From Strigamia acuminata (lineage: Eukaryota; Arthropoda; Chilopoda; Geophilomorpha; Linotaeniidae): DNA of 64,000 bases. This document shows positions 1-9,639 of this stretch, one piece after another. The DNA lies in NCBI GenBank assembly GCA_949358305.1, contig OX442319.1, positions 9,486,001 through 9,550,000 of the forward strand. Direction: 5' to 3'. The position numbers and the translations under genes were made by a program. The notes under the pieces are model-generated. The model made no database searches. It was not told the origin of the DNA and saw only the letters and a program-made list of their open reading frames with translations. Every line of letters begins with the position of its first letter. The first letter of the stretch is position 1.

Positions 1-1
1 C

Positions 2-1768
2 CCTGACGTCGAATTAAGAGCCATGATGGCTAAAAAATTCGAGCTGCCAACAACAAATGTTTTAATAAAAGCATTTGCGGCTAAAATTGCGAAGCAATTA
101 GAATGTGATCCTCCAACGAGAGATGACATTATTGCGGCGCAAAAAGCAGACAAATTTTGCCAACATATTCGCAATTACTTGTTAAACAAGCAATATCCAA
201 GTTACATAGTAACTCGTCTTCAAAGAAGAAATTTTGAAAGACACGCGAGTACTTATCTCATTGAAGAAGATATGTTACTCCATTATCATCCTACCTCTAC
301 CGATGAATTAGGAGAGGATGGTAGGGCGCTTAAAGTTGTTGTGCCAAAGAAATTGATTTATAAAATCATATGGTTGATGCACGGACATCCACTGTCCGGC
401 CACCCAGGCATTGCGAGGACAATGTACAGAACTCGAAGAGTTTATACCTGGAAAGGTATGAAACGTGATATTACACGTTTTATTCAACATTGTCAAGGAT
501 GTCAGGCATGCAAGCCGAGATCAAAGACCGAAATTGAAGGCGCTCAAATTGGACCATTTGGACCATTTGACTGCCTCAGTGTGGATTTGTCTGGTCCCAA
601 ACCAAGAACCAGAAGAAACAATACCCACATTTGCATCATCGTAGATGTCGCTACGCATTGGCCAGAATTATTCCCAATGTGTAATCCAACGGCAATGAAA
701 GTTGCCAACACAATTTATCACTTATCAATAACTTTCGGATTTCCGAGACAAATCATAAGTGATAATGGACCACAATTTCGATCACAGGTCTATAAAGAAT
801 TTTGCAAAAAATTCGACATGTCGCGAACACCGACATCGATTTATCATCCACAAAGCAATCCTGTGGAGAGAACCAATCGAGATATTAAATATTTAGTTTC
901 GATTTATTTAGATATTCATGACCAATGGGATGAGTATCTACGCGAATTTGCATTCAGTTTGAGAACAACTGTAACAAGAGGCAGAGATTATTCTCCTGCT
1001 TTCTTAAATTTTTTCCGAGAATTAAGAATTCCTTGGGATCCAAGAATTCCGGAAGGAATTTTAGTCATTGACCCAAAAAATCCGCATTTATATGTTCAAA
1101 AATTAGAAGCAATAATTGCAGAGACGTATCAGCATATGATGTCTCACGTCTTAGATTTGAGACGCCGTGTCGAAGCTGAAAAATCAGACAAAAAATTCGA
1201 TAACTTCAGACAGAATGATTTAGTCTGGCGAGAGTCTCATATTCTCTCAAATGCCGCTAAAGGAATAGCAGCAGGCATTTCACCGAAAAGGAATGGGCCT
1301 TATGTAATTGTCAAAAGATTACAAGGAGGCGCCTTTCAACTTCGACGGCTGAGTGATAATAAAATTTATCCAGCTGTTCACGGCACTGAATTAATGCCGT
1401 ACTTTCCCGTTTTCAACCAAGAAATTTGGCTGGAAGGGGAGGAAGTGGGTCAAAAAACAAAAAATATTGTTAATACCTTGGATGATGTTGAATTATCCAA
1501 AATTCCTGTCGAAAACACGGAATCGAGTGAAAAATCGAAACTCAAAAATAACGAAGTCGATGAAATAAACAAGCGACTTGAAAATGTTTCTCTTGATGAA
1601 AATCTAGAAAAGGAAATGTTTTTAGAAAAAGAGAAAATTTCAAACAATGAAGAAAATAACTCATCTGACATTGGAGACGATGCTGATGACAATCTAAACA
1701 AGTTGGATTGTACTTCGCGAAAGTCAAAGTACAACTTGAGATCTCGCGTTCCGCGAGCCAAGACATAG
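2..1768 (+). CDS. pol: Pol polyprotein C-terminus (integrase), partial
   Basis: This is the C-terminal part of a Ty3/Gypsy Pol. The frame is open from base 2, so the protein is truncated by the window edge; the first methionine is at 23. Visible landmarks are an HHCC zinc-binding domain around 375-520 (HPLSGHPG, then CQGCQAC), and an integrase core with the first acidic residue in VDLSGP, the second in SDNGPQF and the glutamate in NPVERTN. A GPY-type module (NGPYVIV) is followed by an acidic, lysine-rich tail. The stop at 1766-1768 matches copy B, so this part is not broken. Integrase inserts reverse-transcribed cDNA into the host chromosome. Confidence 0.93.
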   Translation, partial: PDVELRAMMAKKFELPTTNVLIKAFAAKIAKQLECDPPTRDDIIAAQKADKFCQHIRNYLLNKQYPSYIVTRLQRRNFERHASTYLIEEDMLLHYHPTSTDELGEDGRALKVVVPKKLIYKIIWLMHGHPLSGHPGIARTMYRTRRVYTWKGMKRDITRFIQHCQGCQACKPRSKTEIEGAQIGPFGPFDCLSVDLSGPKPRTRRNNTHICIIVDVATHWPELFPMCNPTAMKVANTIYHLSITFGFPRQIISDNGPQFRSQVYKEFCKKFDMSRTPTSIYHPQSNPVERTNRDIKYLVSIYLDIHDQWDEYLREFAFSLRTTVTRGRDYSPAFLNFFRELRIPWDPRIPEGILVIDPKNPHLYVQKLEAIIAETYQHMMSHVLDLRRRVEAEKSDKKFDNFRQNDLVWRESHILSNAAKGIAAGISPKRNGPYVIVKRLQGGAFQLRRLSDNKIYPAVHGTELMPYFPVFNQEIWLEGEEVGQKTKNIVNTLDDVELSKIPVENTESSEKSKLKNNEVDEINKRLENVSLDENLEKEMFLEKEKISNNEENNSSDIGDDADDNLNKLDCTSRKSKYNLRSRVPRAKT

Positions 1769-2110
1769 CGTTGACTTTCACCTTTTGGGTTTACCCAAAA
1801 GATCCGAGAGAGCAATCTCGTGACGTCATTCGTAGTCCACACTCGAATGACAACGTTCACAATGCGTTATAATTTGTGACGTCATTCGGTGTCACCGAAA
1901 CAAGTTCGTTGCTCCAATCAACGAACTTAGCCACTTTTCCGATAAGTTTTGAAGTGGATGCATCAACTCCGATACCGCACGACAGTTTTTCTTGATTCAG
2001 CAAACTGTAAGTTATTTTTCTGAAAGAAAAATTCGATAAATATATTTAATATAGTTTATTAATTCTTTCTAGCCGAAAGAATTTCTTTTCCGACGCGAAA
2101 AAGAAAACGA
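1769..2110 (+). promoter_or_regulatory. Putative internal promoter and 5' leader of the element's third gene
   Basis: Two perfect CRE-type octamers TGACGTCA lie at 1821-1828 and 1877-1884, 56 bp apart, with a TTATAA-like stretch (1868-1873) just before the second. A candidate noncoding exon ends at 2006 with a strong donor (GTAAGT), and an intron of 66 bp (2007-2072) ends in a pyrimidine-rich CTTTCTAG acceptor. Copy B has both octamers at the same 56-bp spacing and an intron of the same length, although much of the surrounding sequence has diverged. Promoter activity is inferred from this conservation. Confidence 0.55.
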
Positions 2111-4649
2111 ATGGCAGACGACGAAGTCAACCTCCATGCGGACGAGGAAATACCGATGGAAGGAGCCGGTAACGATGCCCAATTATCGTTACAAGAGAGG
2201 GTAAATTATTAAAATAATTTTCACTTGGTGTTTCAGTCAGAAAAATTGAGAAAATTCACTTTTCCTGACTTCAAACACAAGCCGCTAAAAAATAAAAATG
2301 GCGGCTATAAAAGTCACGTGCTTCAAGCATGTGCGAAGGGAGTTGCCATGACAACCAACATCCCTTAGTGACTCACAGCCACAAGCGCTAAGCTTAAAAA
2401 ATATTTCAAATAAGAAATTATTTGTTTATTTTAAATAAACTAATTTATTTATTTTTCTTCGAATATAGATCGAGAGAGATCGAGAAACGCCATTCGCGCT
2501 TCCCGATCATGTGCCGACTCAGCACCCGCTGATTTTTCGAGCGGCGTTGCCCGAAAAAATCAGAAGACTGAAGACGGCAAACAACACGTGGTGGAAGTTG
2601 CGCCACGACTTCAGCAGATCAGCGCTGCAAGGATTTGGAGCAAGAGGCCGGTTCATCGAGCGCCTTCACGTCAACGGAGTTGACGAAATCGAGTGGACGC
2701 TCGACGAGAGCCCCCCAGGACCACTTGCAGCAGAGTTGTTGCACAACCAGTGGCCAGTGACGCCCCGAGAGCGTCACGAGCGCAGAAGAGCGCTAAAGAG
2801 TACCGGAATTAATTACGGTGCTCTCACCCAATTGAGGAAGAACCTCAAAACGACTCAACGCGAAGTCGTGAAACGGTACCGCAAGTCCGTTCGTGACGGG
2901 AACCCGCAATTTCCCGTCACACAAACCGAGCTCCACCAGTTGGCGCTCGCCGGGTGTTTCAACGATTTTCCGGGATTCTTCCCGTCGAAAGCACTCCGAG
3001 CTGCCGCAGCGCAGCTTCGCGTCGACGAAAATCGACAACTGGCTCACGAGGCAGATGAGCAAGCGCGTTGCGCTCTCCCTTTTTATCGAGAAGATGAAAT
3101 TCCGGCCCCAGCGGCCATCAATCCTCCGCCGCAAGACGAGGATTTGAGGGTGGGGCAACTCCCTCCGCCGGTTCCAGTCAGACCAATGTTCCGCGAATCG
3201 AGCCGCGATCGAGAGGAGCGACAGAGGCGATCGCGCCCGTATTCGACTGACGTGCAGCCGTCACGCCCGCAGTCGCGACGAGGACGGACACCAGAGTCGT
3301 TTGGCTCGTCGTCTTCGCTGAGTTTCGAATCGGACTCCACAATCCAGTCCGCCAGAAGTAGCCGAACCGCCTCCACGTTCAAAGTGGACAACCCGGCTAC
3401 TCCATACGCCATGAGACGTGTTGTCGGTGATATTTCTCCCGACTGTAGCGTGCCTGTACCTGGACACGCTAGCCGCTTGCCCGAACAAGGATATGTTTCC
3501 CGCTTGCCGGCTGGAGTTAGCAACCTGCAACTCCGGCCATTTTTTAGTGAGTCATTCGGCCCACAATGGACCTGCTACGAGCAGCAACCCATTAGAGCGC
3601 AGCAGGAAGTGCTCCAAAAGCTGGACGCATACCAAAGCGCCCAGATCGCCGAGTCGCAGAAGGACTGGCAGAGACTAGCTGAAAGGCTAGAAGTCTCCGA
3701 CATCAATACCATTGATGATCCCCGCCTGATGGATTTTCAGCGTCAACTAATTCCGGGGATGACTAGGGTGTTGTACCCTGGTGTTCTTCCTTCGCCAGGA
3801 CAGGCGTTAGCGGCCATTACGTACCTTTGGACCGCGCCGATGGGCCTGTCGGAGAAGAAAGTCGAGCTGTGGTACCACCTCAGGCTCGACCCGCCTACGA
3901 TCTTAGCCGAGCTAATAAAGCAAGTCGTAGCAAACGGTGAGACCGAAGAAGAGGCCGCCGTTCGGTTGCGAACCGAGTGGTCCTTTGCGAAGGCCACGGC
4001 GCGAATAGCCGGAAGACCACCGCTTCCAGTTACAAGCGCCACAGCAGCTGCGTCACTGGCTGTTTTCCAGTCGGCCCAAGAAGGCGCTGGATGCTCGTTT
4101 TGGCAAGAGAACCCGAGAAGTTCTCCAACTCCTGCCGGAGTTCAACGGGTAGTCGAAACCCGTCAGCTCCCCGGTGTGGGTCGAGCGCAGGGACGAGGCG
4201 TCACATCCTCGTCAACCTCCGCACCCGCGTTGGTTTTCTTGGGCTCGCCGAGCCATTTCGACGATGCCACGACGGAAGACTCACGTCCACCGCCGCCGCC
4301 GCCGCCAGCCAAGCCGGAGACGAAGGTCAAGCCGCTGAAGAAGGAGTCGGCTTTCAAGACCCTGATGCGCCTGTATCCGCACTTCTATTTGACGCCGGAT
4401 ACGCAAACACTGCTTAGCAACAATCACAAGTTGTCGAGGCAGGTGTTTATGTGGCTCGAGGACCACATCCGGGTGTTAAGCCCACCATCAGTGCTCCACG
4501 ATCGACTCCTGAGAGCACGATTGGCGCCAGAGGATCCCATAGAGTTTGCGGCGCTAGGATTTTTCAACCGAGCGAACTCGGCGAGAATCATCCAGGTTTG
4601 GCTTCATGTCAACCCTGGAATGGTCTCCGGACCAAACGAAATTAAGTAG
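2111..4649 (+). CDS. Third ORF of the LTR element (unknown function), spliced, copy A
   Basis: I do not recognise this protein. The model joins 2111-2200 (30 codons from ATG) to 2469-4649 through a phase-0 intron (2201-2468, GTAAAT...ATATAG), giving about 756 residues. Upstream of 2469 the frame closes exactly at the acceptor, which supports the splice. The protein is basic and tryptophan-containing at its N-terminus, has a serine/arginine-rich low-complexity middle, a glutamine-rich helical part, a polyproline run and a conserved C-terminal block. I see no signal peptide, membrane segment or zinc knuckle, so it is not an obvious Env. GC content is clearly higher than in the neighbouring pol. 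The C-terminus is abnormal: a deletion fuses it to LTR sequence, which supplies the stop. Confidence 0.75.
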
Positions 4650-4670
4650 ATAAAAACCCGGATCGCAGCA
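4638..4670 (+). repeat. Terminal 33 bp of a 3' LTR (remnant)
   Basis: This stretch matches the end of the copy B LTRs read in element orientation, with one visible difference, and ends in the LTR terminus GCAGCA. It directly abuts ORF3 sequence, marking a deletion junction at about 4637/4638. Confidence 0.9.
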
Positions 4671-4868
4671 AATTTTGGTGCGAGTATCGTGGATGGAAGA
4701 AAGATTTTAATGACTATTAACAATAACAAGGTCTAAATCATAAAAATGAATACAAGATGTTTTAAAATTGAAAATTAAGCAAGAAATAAATACCATTTTA
4801 TTTTGCGTAAAAGAGAAATTGAAACAAACGTTCATTTCAAAAAATTAAACATAAAAATTTTTCCAAAC
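4671..4868. other. AT-rich intergenic sequence
   Basis: This stretch lies between the end of LTR element copy A and the start of the terminal repeat of the next transposon. I see no gene or repeat structure in it. Confidence 0.6.
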
Positions 4869-5446
4869 TTTTTAAATCGGAGTGGTTAAAAAGGCAGAAA
4901 TTCTGCCGAAATAACCACGGGTTAAAAAGGCAGAAATTCTGCCGAAATAACCACGGGTTAAAACGGCAGAATTTCTGTAGGTTCCACAGAAAGATGTAAA
5001 TTCCGAATACATATAATTATTTTTATCTGTTCATTAAAACATTAATAAACTTGTATTTACTTCGCTGCATAGCACCTACACGATCTGCATACGTGCAGAG
5101 CGCAACATCCAATAGGGATGTTGATCATAATCGGAAATTAGTATAGATTTTCTATTTTTGGAATATATTGGTCAACTAGACACTGATTGGGCGATTGACC
5201 TCTTATGTACATGAAACGTGACATTATTGAGGTATATAAATCTCCAAACTTCACGTGGCAACCATTTCGCTTTTTGTGTTTAATTTCAAAATGAGACTAC
5301 ACGATTTGTTTGATACTTGGGAACAATGTTTACAAGAGCATATGTTATATTGTAATCACACGTATTCTCCATTGTTTACTAAAACGAAAACCCAAACTAT
5401 TGAGAGCTATAATCGGAAGATTAAAAACCCGGTTATCACAACTGGT
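4869..5446 (+). mobile_element. DNA transposon, 5' half with long terminal inverted repeat
   Basis: Subterminal repeats of about 37 bp, each with the near-palindrome GGCAGAAATTCTGCC, run from about 4880 to 4985. They are followed by a stretch that reappears in inverted orientation at about 49125-49272. TTTTTAAAT at 4869-4877 also occurs at 49274-49282, just outside the other end, and is a candidate 9-bp target-site duplication. Inside are a TATATAAA box (5233-5240) and an ATG at 5291 opening a short frame (MRLHDLFDTWEQC...) that is cut off at 5446, where a host gene fragment begins. A 9-bp duplication together with a Ulp1-type protease at the other end would suit a Mutator-like element, but no transposase is present, so the superfamily is unproven. 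Confidence 0.6.
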
Positions 5447-5506
5447 AAATCCCATTGCTTTACCATCAACAACTCAGCACATTGGTTTATTCCGTACTTC
5501 GAATGA
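5291..5506 (+). pseudogene. Truncated N-terminus of a transposon ORF fused to host sequence
   Basis: The frame starts with an ATG about 50 bp downstream of a TATATAAA box, which is a plausible promoter layout. About 52 codons precede the junction at 5446/5447, after which the frame reads antisense through a G-family gene fragment and stops at 5506. I do not recognise the N-terminal sequence. The best reading is the beginning of a transposon gene whose body was lost. Confidence 0.4.
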
Positions 5507-5637
5507 ATAAATTCTTTCTTCTGCACAATATTCGCAGAATGAAGCATCAAAACAACTAAATCAACGGCTCCCCTACGAAATAATCCAGACAATATACCAC
5601 TGAAAGCTCCAAAACTTTCAAAAACATATTCTTTCAA
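5447..5637 (+). repeat. 191-bp perfect direct repeat, left copy
   Basis: Read base by base, this is identical to 47958-48148 in the same orientation. Sequence identity ends abruptly at both edges. It is part of the G-family gene. See the finding on the 42.5-kb block. Confidence 0.95.
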
Positions 5638-6010
5638 GTGATTAGGTGCTCTTTTCCACATTTCCGCAAAAGCAGCCCTGGGAAAAACACTAACCTCACT
5701 TTTTGCCACTTTATCCAACACCGAAACTAAAACATCTCCGTGTATAATCCCCCAAACTCTTTGCATCGTGGGCAACAAGTAATCCCGCCATCGCCAACTT
5801 AACAAAAGTTACACTAACACTCGATCACAATCTGGTTGTTCGAATACTTCTCTCCACTGATTTTCATTCATCAGGGATAAGAAAAAAGAAACACTATCAG
5901 CAAAAAATACACGACAAGACTGTGTAATTGAAGAAATCGAAGGGAAAATTTTTTTTTTATGTTTGAAGTCTTTTTTAGAAAAAATTCTTGATGGTGATTG
6001 TGAAGTCAAG
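5447..6010 (-). pseudogene. G-family gene fragment (degenerate), copy 1
   Basis: Translated on the minus strand, 5805-5447 resembles the C-terminal half of the intact frame at 33347-34639: shared motifs are SWRWRDY, PTMQRVWGII, LKEYV and VQKKEF. An in-frame TAA near 5806-5808 separates it from an upstream stretch (to about 6010) that continues the family resemblance (FEQPDCDRVL). The last part of the family protein is missing because the transposon junction at 5446 truncates it. The family is unknown to me; it has at least three members in this window. Confidence 0.75.
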
Positions 6011-6390
6011 TCTCAGGCAATGCAGAAAAGCCAAGGGGTCAGCTGAACTGAAATTCTTATTTAATTTTACTTTATCCATACTTACACGCCTTGTATCTCG
6101 TGCCATTGAATTCAAAATTATTATTATCATTGAATAAATTCGTATTTTATGTCAATTTACATAAACGAAAACTACAAATTTTATTTTATTAATATATTAA
6201 ATTGAGTTGTAACAATGCATGAACAAAATGGAAATAAAGTTAGAAAAGTATACAAACAGCAAAACTAAAATGTTAACAATTACAAAATATGAACATAATG
6301 TGATTTTTGCATTGTATGCTTTTTTTTAAATTTGTTTGCAAATTATCATTTCGCTCAAAAGATAAAGCACAAAAATGACACGAATATTTT
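6011..6390. other. AT-rich intergenic sequence
   Basis: No gene, repeat array or RNA gene is apparent here. It would include the 3' untranslated region of the minus-strand zinc-finger gene that follows. Confidence 0.5.
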
Positions 6391-6915
6391 TTAACCAGTA
6401 TGGGTTGCAATATGTCTCTCTAAATTCCCTTTCTGACTACAAGAATAAGCACACACATGACACAAGAATGGTTTTTCTCCAGCATGGGTTAATAAATGCA
6501 CTTTCAAATTTCCTCTATGACTACAAGAATGAGCACACACATGACATAAGAATGGTTTTTCTCCAGTATGGGTTAATAAATGCGCTTTTAAATCCCAACT
6601 GTGTGTACAAAAATGAGCACATAAATGGCACTTGAATGGTTTTGGTTTTTCTCTACTATGGGTTAATAAATGCACTTTCAAATTCCCACGTTGTGTAGAG
6701 GAATAAGCGCATAAATGGCACTTGAATGGTTTTTCTTCACTGTGAATTCGCATGTGGACAGTTAGGTTTGATTTAGTCCCAAAGGAATGTGAACATTTTT
6801 GGCATTTGATAGGCTTTTCACCCGTGTGCTTAAGCTTGTGCTGTTTCAATCCCGAATGATATGAACACGAATAATCACACAGATTGCAACTATAATCCTG
6901 ACGCTTTCTCTGCAT
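6391..6915 (-). CDS. C2H2 zinc-finger protein, six fingers
   Basis: The 174-residue protein is almost entirely tandem C2H2 fingers joined by TGEKP-type linkers (HTGEKP, HSEEKP, HAGEKP): six CxxC...HxxxH units from about residue 10 to the C-terminal HIATHTG, followed directly by a stop. Such proteins normally bind DNA in the nucleus. No KRAB, ZAD or other N-terminal domain is visible in this exon. A pyrimidine-poor but plausible acceptor lies about 70 bp upstream of the ATG, so this could be the last exon of a longer gene with an N-terminal ZAD exon elsewhere. Fingers 3-6 are very similar to one another (KCHLCAH, LCHVCAH), which points to internal duplication. Confidence 0.85.
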   Translation of the reverse strand: MQRKRQDYSCNLCDYSCSYHSGLKQHKLKHTGEKPIKCQKCSHSFGTKSNLTVHMRIHSEEKPFKCHLCAYSSTQRGNLKVHLLTHSREKPKPFKCHLCAHFCTHSWDLKAHLLTHTGEKPFLCHVCAHSCSHRGNLKVHLLTHAGEKPFLCHVCAYSCSQKGNLERHIATHTG

Positions 6916-7289
6916 TCTTTGCTTCAGTAAAGTAGCACGTTTGATGTTTCTCGTATGCTAAGGACGCCGAAATAAACTAAATCTGGAATTTCAAAAAAAG
7001 GTTATTAATTAACTTCGATTTCACCCAGCACTCAAATTAACAAATTAATTTACAAAAATCCAGTCGAAAGGAGTCCTGGTGATCAAGAATGTCATTCGAT
7101 CAGTTAGGCCTAACTTTCGTTACACGTTTGCGCAGAACTATAAATGGGAAAAAAATTACATTAGTACAAAGAAAACACGTAATTAATGGACTTTCCTTTA
7201 CCTTTAAAAATCACCTGCTACCACGTTTTTAGTGTTGAGAAAGTTTAACACCTTTTAAATGCAACAGAAATGCGATACAACAAAATTCA
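6916..7289. other. Intergenic sequence upstream of the zinc-finger gene
   Basis: The stretch is AT-rich. The minus-strand acceptor for the zinc-finger exon (near 6985) falls here. No other supported feature was seen. Confidence 0.45.
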
Positions 7290-8790
7290 ACGGCGGTTGC
7301 CATAGAAACTGGTTAACTACCGTAGTGTATATAGTAACTAGAGCCACAGTACAGATCGCGCAATGCATTATGGGAAGAAGAACAAGATCTGGCAGGAGGT
7401 GATCTGACGATGTACTACGACAGCAGCAACCATTGGCCTGTATATTTAGAATCAATCTTCAGCCATCCAATCGTTTTGAGGTGGGAATTTGACTTTGTTT
7501 ATCTTAAACTATATTTAAGATAGGAAATGTTCCAGAATTGTTGAAAAACAGCGGAATATTTAAACCAATTTTGGCATTTTCAGTTTTTTTTTAAACAGAA
7601 GGCGAATCACACACCTCGCCGCCATTATCAGAGATTTGATTTTCAGCCATCCACCACTTCATGATGAAAAATGAAGTTCCTAGATGTTCAAAACACAAAT
7701 TTGTAAGTTTATTTTCCAAATTTAACAATATTTTAAAGAATGGCTTATTGAATCGCGATATTTTTTAATTTTTGAGAAACAAACTGTTTCAAAATAGCTG
7801 ATTTAAAAGAAATTTCTGTGGGGTTCATAATATTAACATCACGTTGAAACCGGTACGTGGTAGTCACGCACATGCGCAGTAGTCGCGCACATGCGCAGTA
7901 GTCGCTTGTGGGAAGAAGAACAGTGCGATGTGAGCTGACGCGATGGCCACGACATGAGCAACCATTGGTCAGTATGTTTAGAATGATTTCAAAGTGGGAA
8001 ATACAAATTGCTTCTTTTCAACCATAGTTAAGATTATAAATGTTTCAGAATGAACTGTGTGCAACTGAATAATTTAACAAACTGTTCTTTAGAAGAATGC
8101 AGACCACGTTGAAATCAAATTGCACCGCCATTTTGAAGAATTGAATCCTCAGTCCCGCTATAACATCCAGATGAAAAATGAAGTTTGCTCATGTTCATAA
8201 TATGGTTTGGTAAGTACATTTCTCAAATTTAACAATATTTTAAGGAATGGTTTATTGAATTGCGATATTTTTAATTTTTGAAAAACAAACTGTTTCAAAA
8301 TGGCTGAATTGAAAGAAATTTCTGTGGGGTTCACAATAATAACATCACGGTGGGTGGTAGTGGACTAGTGGTAATGGGGACAGTCACGCGCATGCGCATT
8401 AGTGGCTTGGTTCTCAGCCAATCACAGCAACCGGAAGTAAGAATCAAGTGTGCATTATGGGATAAAGAACATATTCTGACGCGATGGTTAGACAACAGCA
8501 ACCATTGGGTGGTGTATTTAGAATTAATCCACAGCCATCCACTCATTTCGAGGAGGGAAATTTGAGTTTGTATATCTTAAACTATATTTAAGATTGTAAA
8601 TGTTCAAGAATTGTCGAAAAACTGCAGAATAATTTAACAAATTTTGATATTTTTAGGATTTAGAAGGCGAACCATTCTGAAATCAAATCTCACCGCCATT
8701 TTTTCGCAACTCAATTCGGAGTCATCCACTCCTCCTTGATAGGAATTTCAAATTGTACAATGGTAAGTACTGTTTTAAAATTTAACATTT
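7290..8790 (+). repeat. Three tandem copies of a promoter/first-exon-like unit
   Basis: Units at about 7290-7745, 7855-8235 and 8340-8790 align with one another. A typical unit has NRF1-type palindromes (for example CGCGCATGCGCA at 8387-8398, and CGCACATGCGCA at 7867-7878 and 7886-7897), then a CCAAT box (AGCCAATCACAG), a GCATTATGGGA motif (7365-7375, 8452-8462) and ACCATTGG. These are followed by a conserved AT-rich stretch, a CGCCATT leader and a GTAAG splice donor. Related units occur at 14255-14650 and, inverted, at 30480-30905. Promoter function is inferred from the motifs. No open gene follows these copies. Confidence 0.55.
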
Positions 8791-8855
8791 CAGTGTTTTT
8801 AATTTTTACGAAACTAGATGAATAAATTTTGCCTCAAATTAAATATGAATTAAGA

Positions 8856-9267
8856 TATTGCAGTTGTAGTTCACTTCTGCCCCAATGTTTCGTGTTTTCA
8901 CTGTGTTGCAGCACCTAACCTGACCTAACCTGACCTGACCTGACCTAACCTGACCTAACCTGACCTAACCTGACCTGACCTGACCTGACCTGACCTGCCC
9001 TGACCTGACCTGACCTAACCTGACCTAACCTGACCTGACCTGACCTAACCTGACCTAACCTGACCTAACCTGACCTAACCTGACCTAACCTGACCTAACC
9101 TGACCTGACTTGACCTGACCTGACCTGACCTGACCTGACCTGACCTGACCTGACCTAACCTGACCTAACCTGACCTAATCTGACCTAACCTGACCTAACC
9201 TGACCTGACCTAACCTGACCTAACAATGACAAACATTGGGACAGAAGTGATCAACAGCCAATATTGC
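8856..9267. mobile_element. Inverted-repeat element enclosing a telomere-like array
   Basis: About 36-40 bp of imperfect terminal inverted repeat (left 8856-8893, right about 9227-9267; core CACTTCTGCCCCAATGTTT against AAACATTGGGACAGAAGTG) flank the pentamer array. No coding potential is present. It may be a MITE that captured or expanded telomere-like DNA. I could not identify a target-site duplication. Confidence 0.55.
8923..9226. repeat. Interstitial telomere-like array mixing CCTAA and CCTGA
   Basis: About 60 pentamers alternate irregularly between CCTAA (TTAGG on the other strand, the ancestral insect telomere unit) and CCTGA (TCAGG, the beetle unit), with a few variants (CCTGC, CTTGA, CTAAT). 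The mix and its interstitial position argue against an active chromosome end. Confidence 0.9.
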
Positions 9268-9310
9268 TTATGAATATTAAATTTACAAAATAAATTTTTT
9301 TTCCCTACTA

Positions 9311-9619
9311 TAGTCCGTGCACGGTATCTTGATGCTAAATTCGTACTGCGCATCCCATTCTGCGCAGACGATTTTCTAATTCCAGTTGTTATTTAGCAGT
9401 ATTAAGCCTAATATTAGGCCTAATAATGCTAAAATAAAGTAAATAAACAACAATAAAGTCATAATTAAAAGTAATTTACAGGTAGTACCAAAATATTTTT
9501 GTTTATTTACCTTATTTTCGCATTATTAGGCCTAATATTAGACAATGGAATTAGACAATCGTCTGCGCAAAATGGGATGCGCAGTACGAATTTAGCATCA
9601 AGATACCGTGCGCGGACTG
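9311..9619. mobile_element. MITE with long terminal inverted repeats and TA flanks
   Basis: The left arm from 9311 (TAGTCCGTGCACGGTATC...) pairs with the right arm ending at 9619. The arms extend about 130 bp each with few mismatches. TA dinucleotides flank both ends (9309-9310, 9620-9621), as in Tc1/mariner/pogo-type elements. There is no ORF, so it is non-autonomous. Confidence 0.75.
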
Positions 9620-9639
9620 TAGTTTAATGTGGTTTCCTC

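Larger units (their letters stand above)
1..4670 (+). mobile_element. Ty3/Gypsy LTR retrotransposon, copy A (3' part, runs off the left edge)
   Basis: The left edge cuts into pol. What remains is the integrase end of pol, the inter-ORF segment, the spliced third ORF, and the last 33 bp of a 3' LTR (4638-4670). The same order is found in copy B at 34655-46988 on the other strand, and the pol protein is nearly identical between copies. The end of the third ORF, the polypurine tract and more than 900 bp of the LTR are missing: the sequence jumps from within ORF3 straight to the LTR terminus. This looks like an internal deletion rather than an active element. The target-site duplication cannot be tested because the 5' end lies outside the window. 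Confidence 0.93.

Noticed and set aside
1450-1860. Antisense frames over pol and gag of the LTR elements
   Set aside because: They overlap the clear coding strand and are by-products of its codon composition.
8923-9226. Functional telomere or chromosome end
   Set aside because: The array is only about 300 bp, mixed in sequence, interstitial and bounded by inverted repeats.
8923-9226. CRISPR array
   Set aside because: There are no spacers; the units are pentamers, and the window is eukaryotic.
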